Numbered from the stretch's first letter, positions 8,175 through 20,967 are shown. The stretch: DNA of 64,000 bases from Fibrobacter sp. UWB11 (GCF_900143015.1 NZ_FSRT01000002.1:558001-622000); one strand, 5' to 3'. Numbers and translations are program-made. Notes: generated by a model not told the origin, from the sequence alone.

Positions 8175-9839
8175 ATGTCTAAATTGACTGATTCTAAGGA
8201 ATGGAAGGCCCTCGAGGCCCATGCCGAAGTCGCCAAGACTTGGCAGATGAAGGAACTCTTCGCAAAGGACCCGACTCGCGCTGACAAGTTCAGCGTCGAA
8301 GCTTGCGGACTTTTCCTCGACTACTCCAAGAACATCATCACCGACGAAACCATGGCAAAGCTCCAGGACCTCCTGAAGTCCGCAGGTTTCGAAGACATGC
8401 GCGCCAAGTATTTTGCTGGCGAAAAGATTAACACCACCGAAAAGCGCGCTGTGCTCCACACCGCTCTCCGCTACAAGGGCAACGATCCGATCTGCGTCGA
8501 TGGCAAGGATGTGATGCCCGAAGTTCGCCGTGTGCTCAAGCACATGGAAGAATTCACCAAGCTCGTCCGCACGGGCAAGTGGAAGGGCCACACCGGCAAG
8601 TCCATCAAGTACGTTGTGAACATCGGTATCGGCGGTTCCGACCTCGGTCCGGTGATGGTCACCGAAGCTCTCAAGCCGTATGCTGAAAAGCCGGCTGCTG
8701 GCGAATACTCTCCGGAAGTCTACTTTGTTTCTAACATCGACGGCACCCACATGGCCGAAACCCTCAAGAAGGTGAACATCGAAGAAACGCTCTTCATCGT
8801 TGCTTCCAAGACATTCACCACTCTTGAAACCATGACGAACGCCGAAACTGCAAAGGCTGCAGTTCTCAAGGCTTTCAATGGCGACGAAAAGTCCATTGCC
8901 AAGCACTTCGTCGCTCTTTCCACCAACACCGAAGCCGTTTCCGCTTTCGGTATCGACACTGCTAACATGTTCGAATTCTGGAACTGGGTTGGCGGTCGTT
9001 ACTCTCTCTGGTCTGCAATCGGTCTTTCCATTGCTCTCCGCATCGGTTTCGACAACTACATGAAGCTCCACCAGGGCGCTTACGAAATGGATCAGCATTT
9101 CAAGACCGCTCCGGCCGACAAGAACCTCCCGGTTATCCTCGCTCTCATCGGCGTTTGGTACAACAACTTCTTTGGCGCTTCTAGCTACGCCATGCTCCCG
9201 TACGACCAGTACCTCCACCGCCTCGCTGCCTACTTCCAGCAGGCAGACATGGAATCTAACGGCAAGACCGTCGATCGCGATTCTAAGCGCGTGAACTACC
9301 AGACGGGTCCGATCCTCTGGGGCGAACCGGGTACGAACGGCCAGCACGCCTTCTACCAGCTCATCCACCAGGGCACCAAGATGATTCCGTGCGACTTCAT
9401 CGCCCCGGCCAACAGCCACAACAAGATTGGCGACCATCACCAGAAGCTCCTCTCCAACTTCTTTGCACAGCCGGAAGCCTTGATGAACGGTAAGACGCTC
9501 GCTCAGGCTCAGGAAGAACTCCGCAAGGATGGTAAGTCCGAAGAAGAAATCGCATTCCTCGCTCCGCACAAGGTATTCGAAGGCAACAAGCCGACCAACT
9601 CCATCATGATGGACTACGTTTCTCCGGAAACGCTCGGCGCCCTCATCGCCATGTACGAACACAAGATCTTCACGCAGGGCGTTATCTGGAACATCAACAG
9701 CTACGACCAGTGGGGTGTTGAACTCGGTAAGCAGCTCGCCAAGAAGATCCTCCCGGAACTTGCCAAGGCTGATGCTGAACTCAACCATGACAGCTCCACC
9801 AACGGTCTCATCCGCTGGTTCAAGGCTCACCAGGCTTAA
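8175..9839 (+). CDS. pgi: Glucose-6-phosphate isomerase
   Basis: The 554-residue protein is a full-length phosphoglucose isomerase of the long (E. coli/eukaryotic-like) type. It interconverts glucose-6-phosphate and fructose-6-phosphate in the cytoplasm. Recognised motifs are the phosphate-binding [14 protein letters not shown] near residue 157, [12 protein letters not shown] near 215, [13 protein letters not shown] near 275, [13 protein letters not shown] near 380 and [10 protein letters not shown] near 512. The start is supported by GGAAAGGA 8 nt before the ATG. It stands alone and ends in a strong intrinsic terminator. Codon use is highly biased, as in highly expressed genes. Confidence 0.97.
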   Translation: MSKLTDSKEWKALEAHAEVAKTWQMKELFAKDPTRADKFSVEACGLFLDYSKNIITDETMAKLQDLLKSAGFEDMRAKYFAGEKINTTEKRAVLHTALRYKGNDPICVDGKDVMPEVRRVLKHMEEFTKLVRTGKWKGHTGKSIKYVVNIGIGGSDLGPVMVTEALKPYAEKPAAGEYSPEVYFVSNIDGTHMAETLKKVNIEETLFIVASKTFTTLETMTNAETAKAAVLKAFNGDEKSIAKHFVALSTNTEAVSAFGIDTANMFEFWNWVGGRYSLWSAIGLSIALRIGFDNYMKLHQGAYEMDQHFKTAPADKNLPVILALIGVWYNNFFGASSYAMLPYDQYLHRLAAYFQQADMESNGKTVDRDSKRVNYQTGPILWGEPGTNGQHAFYQLIHQGTKMIPCDFIAPANSHNKIGDHHQKLLSNFFAQPEALMNGKTLAQAQEELRKDGKSEEEIAFLAPHKVFEGNKPTNSIMMDYVSPETLGALIAMYEHKIFTQGVIWNINSYDQWGVELGKQLAKKILPELAKADAELNHDSSTNGLIRWFKAHQA

Positions 9840-9843
9840 TCGC

Positions 9844-9875
9844 ATGTCATCCCGGACTCCGTTCCGGGATCGCCA
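9844..9875. repeat. Palindromic repeat after pgi
   Basis: Arms ATCCCGGA/TCCGGGAT enclose the 6-nt loop CTCCGT, with TGTC before the first arm. This is the reverse orientation of the repeat family described in the findings. Confidence 0.75.
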
Positions 9876-9890
9876 TTGCCAAACGCAATT

Positions 9891-9923
9891 AAAAAAGTCG
9901 CAGCATTCCGCTGCGGCTTTTTT
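9891..9923 (+). terminator. Intrinsic terminator of pgi
   Basis: An 8-bp G+C-rich stem (GTCGCAGC / GCTGCGGC, one G-T pair) with a 5-nt loop is flanked by A6 and T6. It could work for both strands and also serves the GGDEF/EAL gene on the minus strand. Confidence 0.8.
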
Positions 9924-9952
9924 CATACCCTCAATAAATTCTACAAGTCGTT

Positions 9953-11890
9953 TTACGCGCTTATTCCCTTCTCTTCGAGCACCTTCATCACCTCGTCATA
10001 CGGGAGCGGTTTCGAGAAGTAATAACCTTGTACGCGGTCACAACCGATTGCCTTTAGAAATTCCAAATGTTCCTGCGTTTCAACACCTTCAGCAAGTGTT
10101 CCCAAATGCAGGCGTTTAGCCATTTCGACCATCGACTGGATAACTACTTTGGACTTTTCGGTAAAGTTTCTCAAAAAGACCATATCAATCTTGATAAAGT
10201 CAAAATCATAATCCTTCAGCATATTCAACGACGAATATCCCGAACCAAAGTCATCCATCCAGACTTCAAATTTTTCATCCTGGAATCGCTTTATCTGTTC
10301 CTTGATATAGCCGCCATCATCATCTTCCAACACGGATTCCGTGATTTCGATATGAAGCATTTCGTGCGGAACGTTGTACATATCCGTAAAGCGCTTGACT
10401 TCTTTATAGATTTCGCTCAGCTTAAAATCCAAGCGCGAAAGATTGAACGAAACCGGCACACATTTATGCCCTAAATTCACCTCATTGCGATACCCTTCAC
10501 AAACTTTTTTTAGAACAAATACATCAAGCTTATGAATCAAATGGGCTTCTTCAAGCACCCCAATAAAATCCAAAGGCGAAATCATACCATGGACAGGGTC
10601 CATCCAACGGGCCAGTGCTTCGAATCCACATAGTTTATTCGTCTTGACATCGATAACAGGCTGAAAGAACACCTTGATATGTTCGTTTTCGATTGCCTCG
10701 TCAATATGCGTAATCAAGTACATTTTCAAACGTTCACGAGAACTCATTTCGTCAACGTAAACAGCAACATACTCGTCATAACGGCCCTTGATAGAAGTTT
10801 CGGCAAGGCGAGCTCTCATAAAGCATCTTTCGATATTCTCGTTCGGTTCGCGCTGCGCATAAACGCCAGCCTTGACTTCCAATGCACCTTGCTTCGAAAA
10901 AGCGTGTATTTTATCGTGTATTTCTTTTACTTTAAAATTCATCCCGGCAACATCGCCAATCACACGGAACATGTCACACGAAACACGAGTTACATAACGT
11001 TCGCCAAAAAGTTTCCGGAGTGTTGAAGCTAAGACCTTGAGTGCAGCATCGCCCTCGCTAAAACCATACCTTTCGTTAAACGCCTTGAAGTTATCCACAT
11101 CAAAAACGACAAACGCAAAACGGCTCTGCGTATCTTTAGAAAGAAGTTCCTGGACATAATTCGAAAACAGCAACGGGTTTGGAAGTCCCGTCAGCTCATC
11201 TCGGTTACGAGCAATTTCGGCCTGTTGCGTCAAACGGATTGCTCTGAAAATCAACTTTACAGCAATCGTAAGCGTAAGCCAGAAAAGGCTAGCTACGAAC
11301 ACCAAATAATTCAAGAACTCAGGCGTCACTTCGATCATGCGCACGCAAACATACATAGCAAGGTTCACGAACATGCTGAACGCCGTAACAAAGCCGATAA
11401 AGTCAAAACGCACAAAAGCTCGAGCGTCGCGGACACGTAATATCTCGTACCAAACAAATACCCACCAAAGAATAATGGCCACAGCATCTACAATAAATGC
11501 CATAAGTTGGGTTTTCCCGACTACCATACCTAAATAGCCAATTCCCACAAAAGAAGTCATCATAAAAAGCGACAGCGACCAATGAACCGAAAGACGCTTA
11601 TAACAAACAATTACCGCAACAGGAATCAACAACACACGGCTTGTGTAATCAACAATTACATCCACCAACAGCGGAACAGCCCCAAACACATGAAAAAGCA
11701 CACTCATCACGCCATGGTAAATGAAGTCCGATAAAATCATATACGGACATAACGAAAAAACGACGCCCCAAAAAAGGACCTCTTTCATTTTCTTTTTTTC
11801 GCCCAGAACGACAAGTGTCGCGAGGTAAACGCTCCCTACTAGCAATGACGGAAAAAAGAACACGTGACTCGCATATTCAATTAAGCTCAT
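9953..11890 (-). CDS. Membrane GGDEF/EAL protein, probable c-di-GMP phosphodiesterase
   Basis: About 220 residues with seven likely membrane helices (sensor-type) precede a GGDEF domain and an EAL domain. The GGDEF signature is degenerate: RVSCDMF stands where RxGGDEF is expected, so cyclase activity is unlikely. The EAL domain keeps FEALARW, DDFGSGYSSLNML and EGVETQEHLEFL, with FFQPVID before them. Hydrolysis of c-di-GMP is therefore the likely activity, with the GGDEF part perhaps sensing GTP. The ATG at 11890 follows AGGTGA; a GTG two codons upstream is a weaker start. A TATATT-like -10 lies about 30 nt upstream. Confidence 0.9.
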   Translation of the reverse strand: MSLIEYASHVFFFPSLLVGSVYLATLVVLGEKKKMKEVLFWGVVFSLCPYMILSDFIYHGVMSVLFHVFGAVPLLVDVIVDYTSRVLLIPVAVIVCYKRLSVHWSLSLFMMTSFVGIGYLGMVVGKTQLMAFIVDAVAIILWWVFVWYEILRVRDARAFVRFDFIGFVTAFSMFVNLAMYVCVRMIEVTPEFLNYLVFVASLFWLTLTIAVKLIFRAIRLTQQAEIARNRDELTGLPNPLLFSNYVQELLSKDTQSRFAFVVFDVDNFKAFNERYGFSEGDAALKVLASTLRKLFGERYVTRVSCDMFRVIGDVAGMNFKVKEIHDKIHAFSKQGALEVKAGVYAQREPNENIERCFMRARLAETSIKGRYDEYVAVYVDEMSSRERLKMYLITHIDEAIENEHIKVFFQPVIDVKTNKLCGFEALARWMDPVHGMISPLDFIGVLEEAHLIHKLDVFVLKKVCEGYRNEVNLGHKCVPVSFNLSRLDFKLSEIYKEVKRFTDMYNVPHEMLHIEITESVLEDDDGGYIKEQIKRFQDEKFEVWMDDFGSGYSSLNMLKDYDFDFIKIDMVFLRNFTEKSKVVIQSMVEMAKRLHLGTLAEGVETQEHLEFLKAIGCDRVQGYYFSKPLPYDEVMKVLEEKGISA

Positions 11891-12178
11891 AATCACCTAT
11901 TCCTTATGGTATAATATAATGAAACTACAGCGTTATAGCAAAACAAACGTGAAAAACAGCACATTTCAAACGCCATTAATACGCCTTTTATCGTAAAAAA
12001 AGTTTTCGCCCCCTAAAACAGTTCAAATCTTACATTGAAAAATGCCCTAAATTTCGCTAAAAAGCCCAAATTTGACAAATAATCAATGCTAACGAACTAA
12101 CAAATGTAAGAAAAAGAAAAGATTATTTTCTAAATTTGCGGCGCGAGATAACAATAACAACCCCATAGGGAGCATTAT

Positions 12179-15382
<3,204 letters not shown>

Positions 15383-15402
15383 AACGATTTCTAATTCTCT
15401 CC

Positions 15403-15429
15403 AAGCCCCCTTCACGGGGGCTTTTTTTT
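15403..15429 (+). terminator. Intrinsic terminator of the collagen-like gene
   Basis: Stem AAGCCCCC / GGGGGCTT, 4-nt loop area, followed by a run of T. Confidence 0.8.
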
Positions 15430-15528
15430 ATTTCAAGGAATACAACAAACCCCTTCGTAAAGTAATTATTAAATAACTATTTTGTAAGTAATACTTTGTT
15501 TTATATTTAGGGGAAAGGAGGTTACAAA

Positions 15529-15918
15529 ATGGAAAACTTTTTCAATTCATTGTGCGACATTTTGGCAACCTCTCCCTGGTGGGTCCAAATCCTACTCGCA
15601 TTTTCCATTGGACTTTGCGTTCTTTCGATTTTGTCCGTTTTTATATGCGACCTGCTTTTTATCCCATTGTATGGCGTACGAGTGCCTCAATTGCCTACGT
15701 TATACGTATGGCATGCCGGAATAAGTTTGCTCATCGATCTTTTAAAAACGTTCCATATTCCGACTAAAAAACTTGAACGCTGCAAGAATAAATACGAAAA
15801 CGATATTAGAAGATTGGAAAACATCAAAGAACACATTATGCGCAAGGCAGCACTAAAAGAACCCGTTCAAAAAGAGCCCTCTCTTAGCAAACATTCTTAC
15901 AAAGACATCGAAGAGTGA
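15529..15918 (+). CDS. Small membrane protein, SPWWVQ family (copy 1)
   Basis: This is an unrecognised 129-residue protein with a paralogue at 19127-19525. Both start MENFF, share TSPWWVQ, a WHAGI motif in a second hydrophobic segment, a coiled LER.K..YE..I region, and the identical last nine residues KHSYKDIEE. Two or three membrane helices (about 17-45 and 58-75) precede a charged cytoplasmic-type tail. A strong Shine-Dalgarno (GGAAAGGAGG) lies 7 nt before the ATG. The upstream region holds AAAGTAATTA-type sequences also found upstream of the subtilase gene. The conserved tail suggests a partner-binding site. Confidence 0.75.
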   Translation: MENFFNSLCDILATSPWWVQILLAFSIGLCVLSILSVFICDLLFIPLYGVRVPQLPTLYVWHAGISLLIDLLKTFHIPTKKLERCKNKYENDIRRLENIKEHIMRKAALKEPVQKEPSLSKHSYKDIEE

Positions 15919-15927
15919 CTTAGCGCT

Positions 15928-18597
15928 CTACTTTTCCAGCGTTTTTATCAACGAATCTAAACGAGTAGACAAATGTTTTGCACCAACAAAACTCAGATGG
16001 TCGCAATCATTTGCCATATCATCCGTATAGTCATGCATCCCAAATTTATTTTCGTCCACCATTATAAAATGCGGATACACTTGCGCTAAAGAATCAAAAT
16101 AGGCCGCCGTTTTTAAAGCTTGGCTCCGCTTGGTTCCATGCCGCCCAAAACTGCCCGTATTTGCATAACCAGGAGACTGCGGATAAACAAGTCCAATAAT
16201 TTTAAAGCCTTTGTTTTGCGTGCTGTCAATAAAGGCAGTCAAGCTATCCACACTATTGTCATAATTTTTTTGCCAACTTGCGAGCATGGCAGAATCATTC
16301 TTAATCTCTGGATTGTCACTCCAATAGCCGGGTTCCAACACCAGCAAGCCCTTCATATACACATAATTCAAAGAATCGGCTCTTGTATAGCCAACATTGG
16401 CATCGACAAAGCGAACAAATGATTGAGGCAGACCTTCTTTCCAGAAATTATGGTTTCTGTCATAAAAATAACCCGGAGCCTGTCCAAACGCATTCTGCAT
16501 TCTACTAGCCTTAGAATTATGCATCAAATCATACGATATTTCAACAATCAAATACTTTAAATTTTTAGCATGCGGAATAAAATAATTATCCATCAAATAG
16601 AGTGATGCCCAAAGACTCCCACCAACGTATCCAAAATTAAGAGCCGATTTTGATATCTGCGTTGGGTCAAATCCCCTTTCAGTGCGGGATGTTCCTACGG
16701 CTATCACTTCTAAAGAATCATGCTCGTCCCAAAACATGCGCATTTTCAAGCTTGCAGCTCTTTCACCGCCTTGATAAATAGGGTCCCAGTACACGCCTGC
16801 ACTATCCAAATCAAGATCTTTATTTCCAAACGTATTCTTGGGCATCACCCACATATTAGGGTGCCACAAATCTTCGCCTTCGACCAACTCGGTCACGCTA
16901 GAATCAAGAACATTCACTAACGCAAGTTTTGCATGTTCTCCTTGAAAATCAACAAGCGATACAACAGCTAGATTATCGCGATTCACCCATTCAGAATGAT
17001 CAAACGAAAAACCTTTTGGCGCAGGAATTGCCTGTACCATTTTACCATTGCTATCCGCAACAAGCAAGCGTTCATGCACCCCGTATTTTTCATTTGCAAA
17101 AGACCTCCCTGTAGAACCGCCAAAATCCAAAAACAGCGTCTGATTCAAGCCATCCTTCGAAAGTGACGCATTGCAAGCCTGCTCACCATTATACCATACA
17201 TCATCTTTTCCATTCACATGCACGCGCAACCTACGCGCTCCCGATACAGCTCGATTCAAACTTTGCGAAACACCGCTGTGGTACGCACCATCCATCAGTT
17301 TCTTCGCTTGTCCAAACTTCCCGTTTGAAAAAGGAATAATCCATGTCCCGCGAGCTAAGAATTCCGCATCATCGCTATTATCGGATGCATTGTCGACAAA
17401 CACAATCGAAGTATCGCCACCTTCACTTACATGCCAACGTGGAATCACAGCCTTTTCAACATCGAGCTTTACAAGGCCACCATCATTTGCATCCAAGTTT
17501 CTTACATATACCGAAGAGGGGCCATCAACACCTTCTATCCCCGTGCAAAAAGCAACCTTGCTTCCATCAGGCGAAATATCAGGATGAAATACTTGAACCG
17601 TATCAAAAATTTCTATAGCACCTGGACTTCTGCCATCATAATCAATATAAACCAAATTGCCTGTCACATTGTTTCTAAAAGCAAGTTTCGAATGGTATGT
17701 TCCCACCTTCTCACGAACATCCGACGAGAAAGCCATCATCTTCATGTAATTTGTTGCAACACCATTTTGCTCATCTAATCCAGTGGCTTCAGGAATTTTT
17801 CCAAACGCCAAACGAAATCCTATATACCCAGATAACGTCGAAGGAGTTACAGGATAAACATCTCCACGAGTATTCAGGTTCATTTCAGAAGGAGCCTGAA
17901 CCATCATACCCCCCTTGACGACTTTTTCAAGCGAACCAAACCAATCATTTGTCAGTTCAAGAGCGTTCCCCGCCAAATCACAAAAGCCAACCGAATCAGG
18001 GAACATGCACGGCTCATGGAGTTCAAAATTCGAATTTGTAGAATTCCAACTATACTTTTCAGGATTCCATGACTGCGATGCGGCCATCACCCATTCCGCT
18101 TCGGTCGGTAAACGAAAACCTTCTACATCGGAAAGAACTTCAAGTCCTTCTAAATTAATGCAATGACCTTTCGCATTAAAAAAGGGCCTATGGTACGCAT
18201 AAACCGAATCATATCCAAACAACCTGCTATACGCATTTGCAAAAAGGACAACATCATAATAGGACACATTAGTTACAGGCAACTTATCATTTGCACAATC
18301 CAATGCAAAGTACCAGTCCTCATCCTTGGCAATTTTATCGAATTCAGCGCATGTCACTTCATGAATTCCTAGCGAGTAAGCGGAATCCAGCTTTACGCGC
18401 ACAAGATTCTTGCCTAACAAAACAGAAGCGCCGTTAGGTACAATTTTCATCATTCCTTCACGAAGAGAATCCAGCACGATTACAGGAGTCGACTCCGAAT
18501 CGACACCCACAGCCGGATTTTCACGTCCATTCCCATGCGAATCCGAGCATGACGCAAGAACCACGCATAAAAGGAAACACGCAAACAATCTTCTCAT
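15928..18597 (-). CDS. TIGR02171-type lipoprotein: FGE-like, beta-propeller and SGNH-like domains
   Basis: The 889-residue product starts at the ATG at 18597, whose signal peptide ends in a lipobox (VVLASC). Domain 1 (about 50-270) is formylglycine-generating-enzyme-like: IHEVTCAEFDKIA, GFRLPTEAEWVMAAS, GNALELTNDW, IGFRLAFG. Domain 2 (about 290-560) looks like TolB/WD40 propeller repeats (PDISPDGSKVAF). Domain 3 (about 590-889) is SGNH/AlgX-like, with GTSRTERG as the nucleophile block and DCDHLSFVGAKHL as the final block. The order and length match the Fibrobacter-specific paralogous family TIGR02171, whose function is unknown. It converges on the small membrane protein gene and diverges from the RDD gene. 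Confidence 0.85.
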   Translation of the reverse strand: MRRLFACFLLCVVLASCSDSHGNGRENPAVGVDSESTPVIVLDSLREGMMKIVPNGASVLLGKNLVRVKLDSAYSLGIHEVTCAEFDKIAKDEDWYFALDCANDKLPVTNVSYYDVVLFANAYSRLFGYDSVYAYHRPFFNAKGHCINLEGLEVLSDVEGFRLPTEAEWVMAASQSWNPEKYSWNSTNSNFELHEPCMFPDSVGFCDLAGNALELTNDWFGSLEKVVKGGMMVQAPSEMNLNTRGDVYPVTPSTLSGYIGFRLAFGKIPEATGLDEQNGVATNYMKMMAFSSDVREKVGTYHSKLAFRNNVTGNLVYIDYDGRSPGAIEIFDTVQVFHPDISPDGSKVAFCTGIEGVDGPSSVYVRNLDANDGGLVKLDVEKAVIPRWHVSEGGDTSIVFVDNASDNSDDAEFLARGTWIIPFSNGKFGQAKKLMDGAYHSGVSQSLNRAVSGARRLRVHVNGKDDVWYNGEQACNASLSKDGLNQTLFLDFGGSTGRSFANEKYGVHERLLVADSNGKMVQAIPAPKGFSFDHSEWVNRDNLAVVSLVDFQGEHAKLALVNVLDSSVTELVEGEDLWHPNMWVMPKNTFGNKDLDLDSAGVYWDPIYQGGERAASLKMRMFWDEHDSLEVIAVGTSRTERGFDPTQISKSALNFGYVGGSLWASLYLMDNYFIPHAKNLKYLIVEISYDLMHNSKASRMQNAFGQAPGYFYDRNHNFWKEGLPQSFVRFVDANVGYTRADSLNYVYMKGLLVLEPGYWSDNPEIKNDSAMLASWQKNYDNSVDSLTAFIDSTQNKGFKIIGLVYPQSPGYANTGSFGRHGTKRSQALKTAAYFDSLAQVYPHFIMVDENKFGMHDYTDDMANDCDHLSFVGAKHLSTRLDSLIKTLEK

Positions 18598-18721
18598 GGC
18601 TAAATCGCAAAAACACATGAACATAAAATAAAAAACTCTTGAGCAATATTTACCATGAACGGAATAATTTTCATCAACACTCATTGAAATAATTCGTATA
18701 TTCACATACAAAGGAGTCCTT

Positions 18722-19123
18722 ATGGAACAAAAAAGAATTATCGCCTGCTTTATTGATTTTTTAATCGCAGCCGCAATAAGCAACATACCCTTCATCCTGT
18801 TAGTCATGCTACCACTGATTCAAAGGAACGGGCAAATGGAACCTAAGGAACTAATGGCAAAGACCTTACTTGCATCATTAATCGCAATGCAGTATCTCAT
18901 ATTCCGCGATGTTCCAAGCGGCGGCAGCATCGGAAAAAAAGTGATGAAATTGAAAGTCGTTGATATCGAAACGCAGGCGCCCGTTTCCACCGGCAGAAGA
19001 ATCCTCCGAAACGTCACTTGGCTGTTAAGCTGGATAGAAATTTTCGCATTCATAATTACAAAGAAAAGAATTGGTGATAGAATCGCAAAGACCACCGTTG
19101 TTCCCATATCCAAACAACAGTAA
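18722..19123 (+). CDS. RDD-family small membrane protein
   Basis: The 133-residue protein has three or four hydrophobic segments and the RDD layout: KRIIACFIDFLIA at the start (Arg and Asp in the first helix), GGSIGKKVMKLKVVD in the middle, and GDRIAKTTVV near the end. RDD proteins are small inner-membrane proteins, some proposed as ion or compatible-solute transporters; the function here is unknown. The Shine-Dalgarno AAAGGAG precedes the ATG. The stop is 3 nt before the next ATG, so it is co-transcribed with the SPWWVQ-family gene. Confidence 0.8.
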   Translation: MEQKRIIACFIDFLIAAAISNIPFILLVMLPLIQRNGQMEPKELMAKTLLASLIAMQYLIFRDVPSGGSIGKKVMKLKVVDIETQAPVSTGRRILRNVTWLLSWIEIFAFIITKKRIGDRIAKTTVVPISKQQ

Positions 19124-19126
19124 TCA

Positions 19127-19525
19127 ATGGAAAATTTTTTCGGCACACTTTATCAAGTTTTCGCCACCTCGCCCTGGTGGGTGCAAGTCATTCTCGCATT
19201 ATCCATCGGTATCTGCGCGCTCTCATTTTTAGCAATTCTAGTTTGCAGTCTTTTTCTAACTCCAATATGCGGGACTCATCACTCAATCGTACTAAAGCCA
19301 ATATTACTCCATACATGGCACGCAGGCATCGTCACTCTCATCGCCATTTTTAAAGCGTTCCACCTCCCCACAGAGGGACTTGAACGCGGCAAAAGAGCCT
19401 ACGAAGAAGAAATCTGCAAAGTCGAAGGAATCAAACACAGCATAAGCAATAAAGCCAAGACTAAAGAAGCGGATCCACCAAGCAATCCCCTCGGCAAGCA
19501 CTCCTACAAAGACATCGAAGAATAG
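19127..19525 (+). CDS. Small membrane protein, SPWWVQ family (copy 2)
   Basis: The 132-residue paralogue of the gene at 15529-15918 has the same layout: MENFF, TSPWWVQ, two hydrophobic segments, WHAGI, LERGKRAYEEEI and the identical KHSYKDIEE end. It has no clear Shine-Dalgarno of its own and begins 3 nt after the RDD gene stop, so translation is probably coupled. An intrinsic terminator follows at 19541-19568. The function is unknown. The pair of copies flanks the TIGR02171 and RDD genes, suggesting duplication within this locus. Confidence 0.75.
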   Translation: MENFFGTLYQVFATSPWWVQVILALSIGICALSFLAILVCSLFLTPICGTHHSIVLKPILLHTWHAGIVTLIAIFKAFHLPTEGLERGKRAYEEEICKVEGIKHSISNKAKTKEADPPSNPLGKHSYKDIEE

Positions 19526-19828
19526 TTCAATAGCAAAAAACAACGCCCCGTAAGGCGTTGTTTTTTTTCAATGTCAAAAAAGGAGATTCCCACCTAAAGG
19601 TGGCCATGCGCACTATGGAACAAAGTTCCAAGTGCTGTCCGCCCGCTCGGAGCGGGAATGACAAAGTCTCGCGGCTCTCGCCTTTACAGACCGCAACGCT
19701 CCTCCGCAACGAGGAACCTCCAGCTAGAGCGTTGCTCTCGCCTTTACGGCAGTTGCGCTTTTCAAGCGCACTGCCTGGCGGCTCGGTCATAGTCGTTCAA
19801 GCGAGCTTGACGACTGCGACGCTCGCCT
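19526..19828. other. Intergenic region with terminator and repeat debris
   Basis: No gene is seen. The region holds the terminator at 19541-19568, an apparently interrupted copy of the palindromic repeat (GGAGATTCC near 19582, its partner CGGGAATGACA near 19653), and a GGCTCGGTCAT...CTCGCCTTTAC element at 19771-19833 that recurs at 39098-39146. CTCGCCTTTAC itself occurs three times here. Confidence 0.6.
19541..19568 (+). terminator. Intrinsic terminator
   Basis: CAACGCC / GGCGTTG stem with a 6-nt loop followed by eight T. Confidence 0.8.
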
Positions 19829-20812
19829 TTACGGCACTTCCACAGAATCCAAAATCTTCTGCACGACGGTTTCAGCAGTGACTTCTTCTGCTTCGGCTTC
19901 GTAGCTCAAAATCACGCGGTGGCGCAACACTTCCATCGCGACAGCCTTCACGTCTTCCGGCGTCACGTAAGCGCGGCCCTGGATAAACGCATGAGCCTTC
20001 GAAGCCTGGGCAAGGCCAATAGAAGCACGCGGCGAAGCGCCCACTTCCACAAAGCCCACCAAGTCACTACGCTTGATGCTACCCGGATCACGCGTTGCCA
20101 AGACCAAGTTCACGATGTATTCGCGCACGCGTTCGTCCACATAAACCTGCTTCACAAGCTCGCGAGCCTTCAAAATGTCTTCCTTCGTTGCAACAGCCTT
20201 CGGCTGGCGGAGTCCTGCACCCGAAACAGCATCGAGAATCTTCATTTCGTCTGCCTTGTTCGGGTAGCTCACCTTTACCTTCAAGAGAAAACGGTCCACC
20301 TGAGCTTCCGGCAGCGGATACGTACCTTCCTGTTCAATCGGGTTCTGCGTTGCAAGCACCAAGAACGGTTCATCAAGCTTGAACGTTTCATCGCCAATCG
20401 TGATGTGGCGTTCCTGCATAGCTTCGAGCAAAGCACTCTGCACCTTCGACGGAGCACGGTTAATTTCATCAGCAAGCACAAGGTTCGTAAAGAGCGGGCC
20501 CTTGCGCGTTTCGAACTTTGCTTCACGGGCGTTATAAATCGTCGTACCGAGCAAGTCTGCCGGCAGCAAATCAGGAGTAAACTGGATACGCTTGAAGTCG
20601 AGCGACACGGCATCTGCAAAAGCCTTCACCGCAGTTGTCTTGGCAAGGCCCGGAAGACCTTCCAAAAGCACGTGGCCATCTGCCAAAATGCCCGTCAGAA
20701 TGCTTTCGACCATAGCCTTCTGGCCAATCACCGTATCTTCAACTTCATGCAGCAAGTTCATGCAAAAAGAACTCTGCTGTCTAATCTTTTCCGAAAGTTC
20801 CTGAATATCCAT
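19829..20812 (-). CDS. MoxR-family AAA+ ATPase
   Basis: The 327-residue protein has Walker A GLPGLAKTT near residue 55, Walker B LVLADEINRAP near 113, sensor ATQNPIEQEGTYPLPEAQ near 155 and the C-terminal MoxR lid. MoxR ATPases act as chaperones, often with DUF58/vWA partners, to insert cofactors or remodel envelope proteins. Its usual neighbours are not adjacent: the DUF58 protein is at 352-1257 and the BatD-like protein at 26324-27292. AGAGGT lies 7 nt before the ATG. Confidence 0.93.
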   Translation of the reverse strand: MDIQELSEKIRQQSSFCMNLLHEVEDTVIGQKAMVESILTGILADGHVLLEGLPGLAKTTAVKAFADAVSLDFKRIQFTPDLLPADLLGTTIYNAREAKFETRKGPLFTNLVLADEINRAPSKVQSALLEAMQERHITIGDETFKLDEPFLVLATQNPIEQEGTYPLPEAQVDRFLLKVKVSYPNKADEMKILDAVSGAGLRQPKAVATKEDILKARELVKQVYVDERVREYIVNLVLATRDPGSIKRSDLVGFVEVGASPRASIGLAQASKAHAFIQGRAYVTPEDVKAVAMEVLRHRVILSYEAEAEEVTAETVVQKILDSVEVP

Positions 20813-20945
20813 TATTTAACCTCTAAGTTTTTTTCGCTCTTTAAGATACTAAAATCTTTGAAAAAAAACAAATGCGTTATTCATTGCAACGACCTCCTCG
20901 GCCCGATAGTGCATCCAAAGCAGATTTTTTCACACTCAGCTTTTG

Positions 20946-20951
20946 TATATT
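20946..20951 (+). promoter_or_regulatory. -10 box close to start codon
   Basis: TTTTGTATATT lies 16 nt before the ATG at 20968. No Shine-Dalgarno is visible in the short leader. Confidence 0.45.
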
Positions 20952-20967
20952 ACATTTATTCAGACTT

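Noticed and set aside
8076-9926. A 616-codon minus-strand open frame opposite pgi
   Set aside because: It mirrors the strongly biased codon use of pgi, has no domain or ribosome site, and spans the pgi terminator.
18598-18807. N-terminal extension of the TIGR02171 protein
   Set aside because: The 70 extra codons would bury the lipoprotein signal that starts at 18597 and would overlap the RDD gene promoter.
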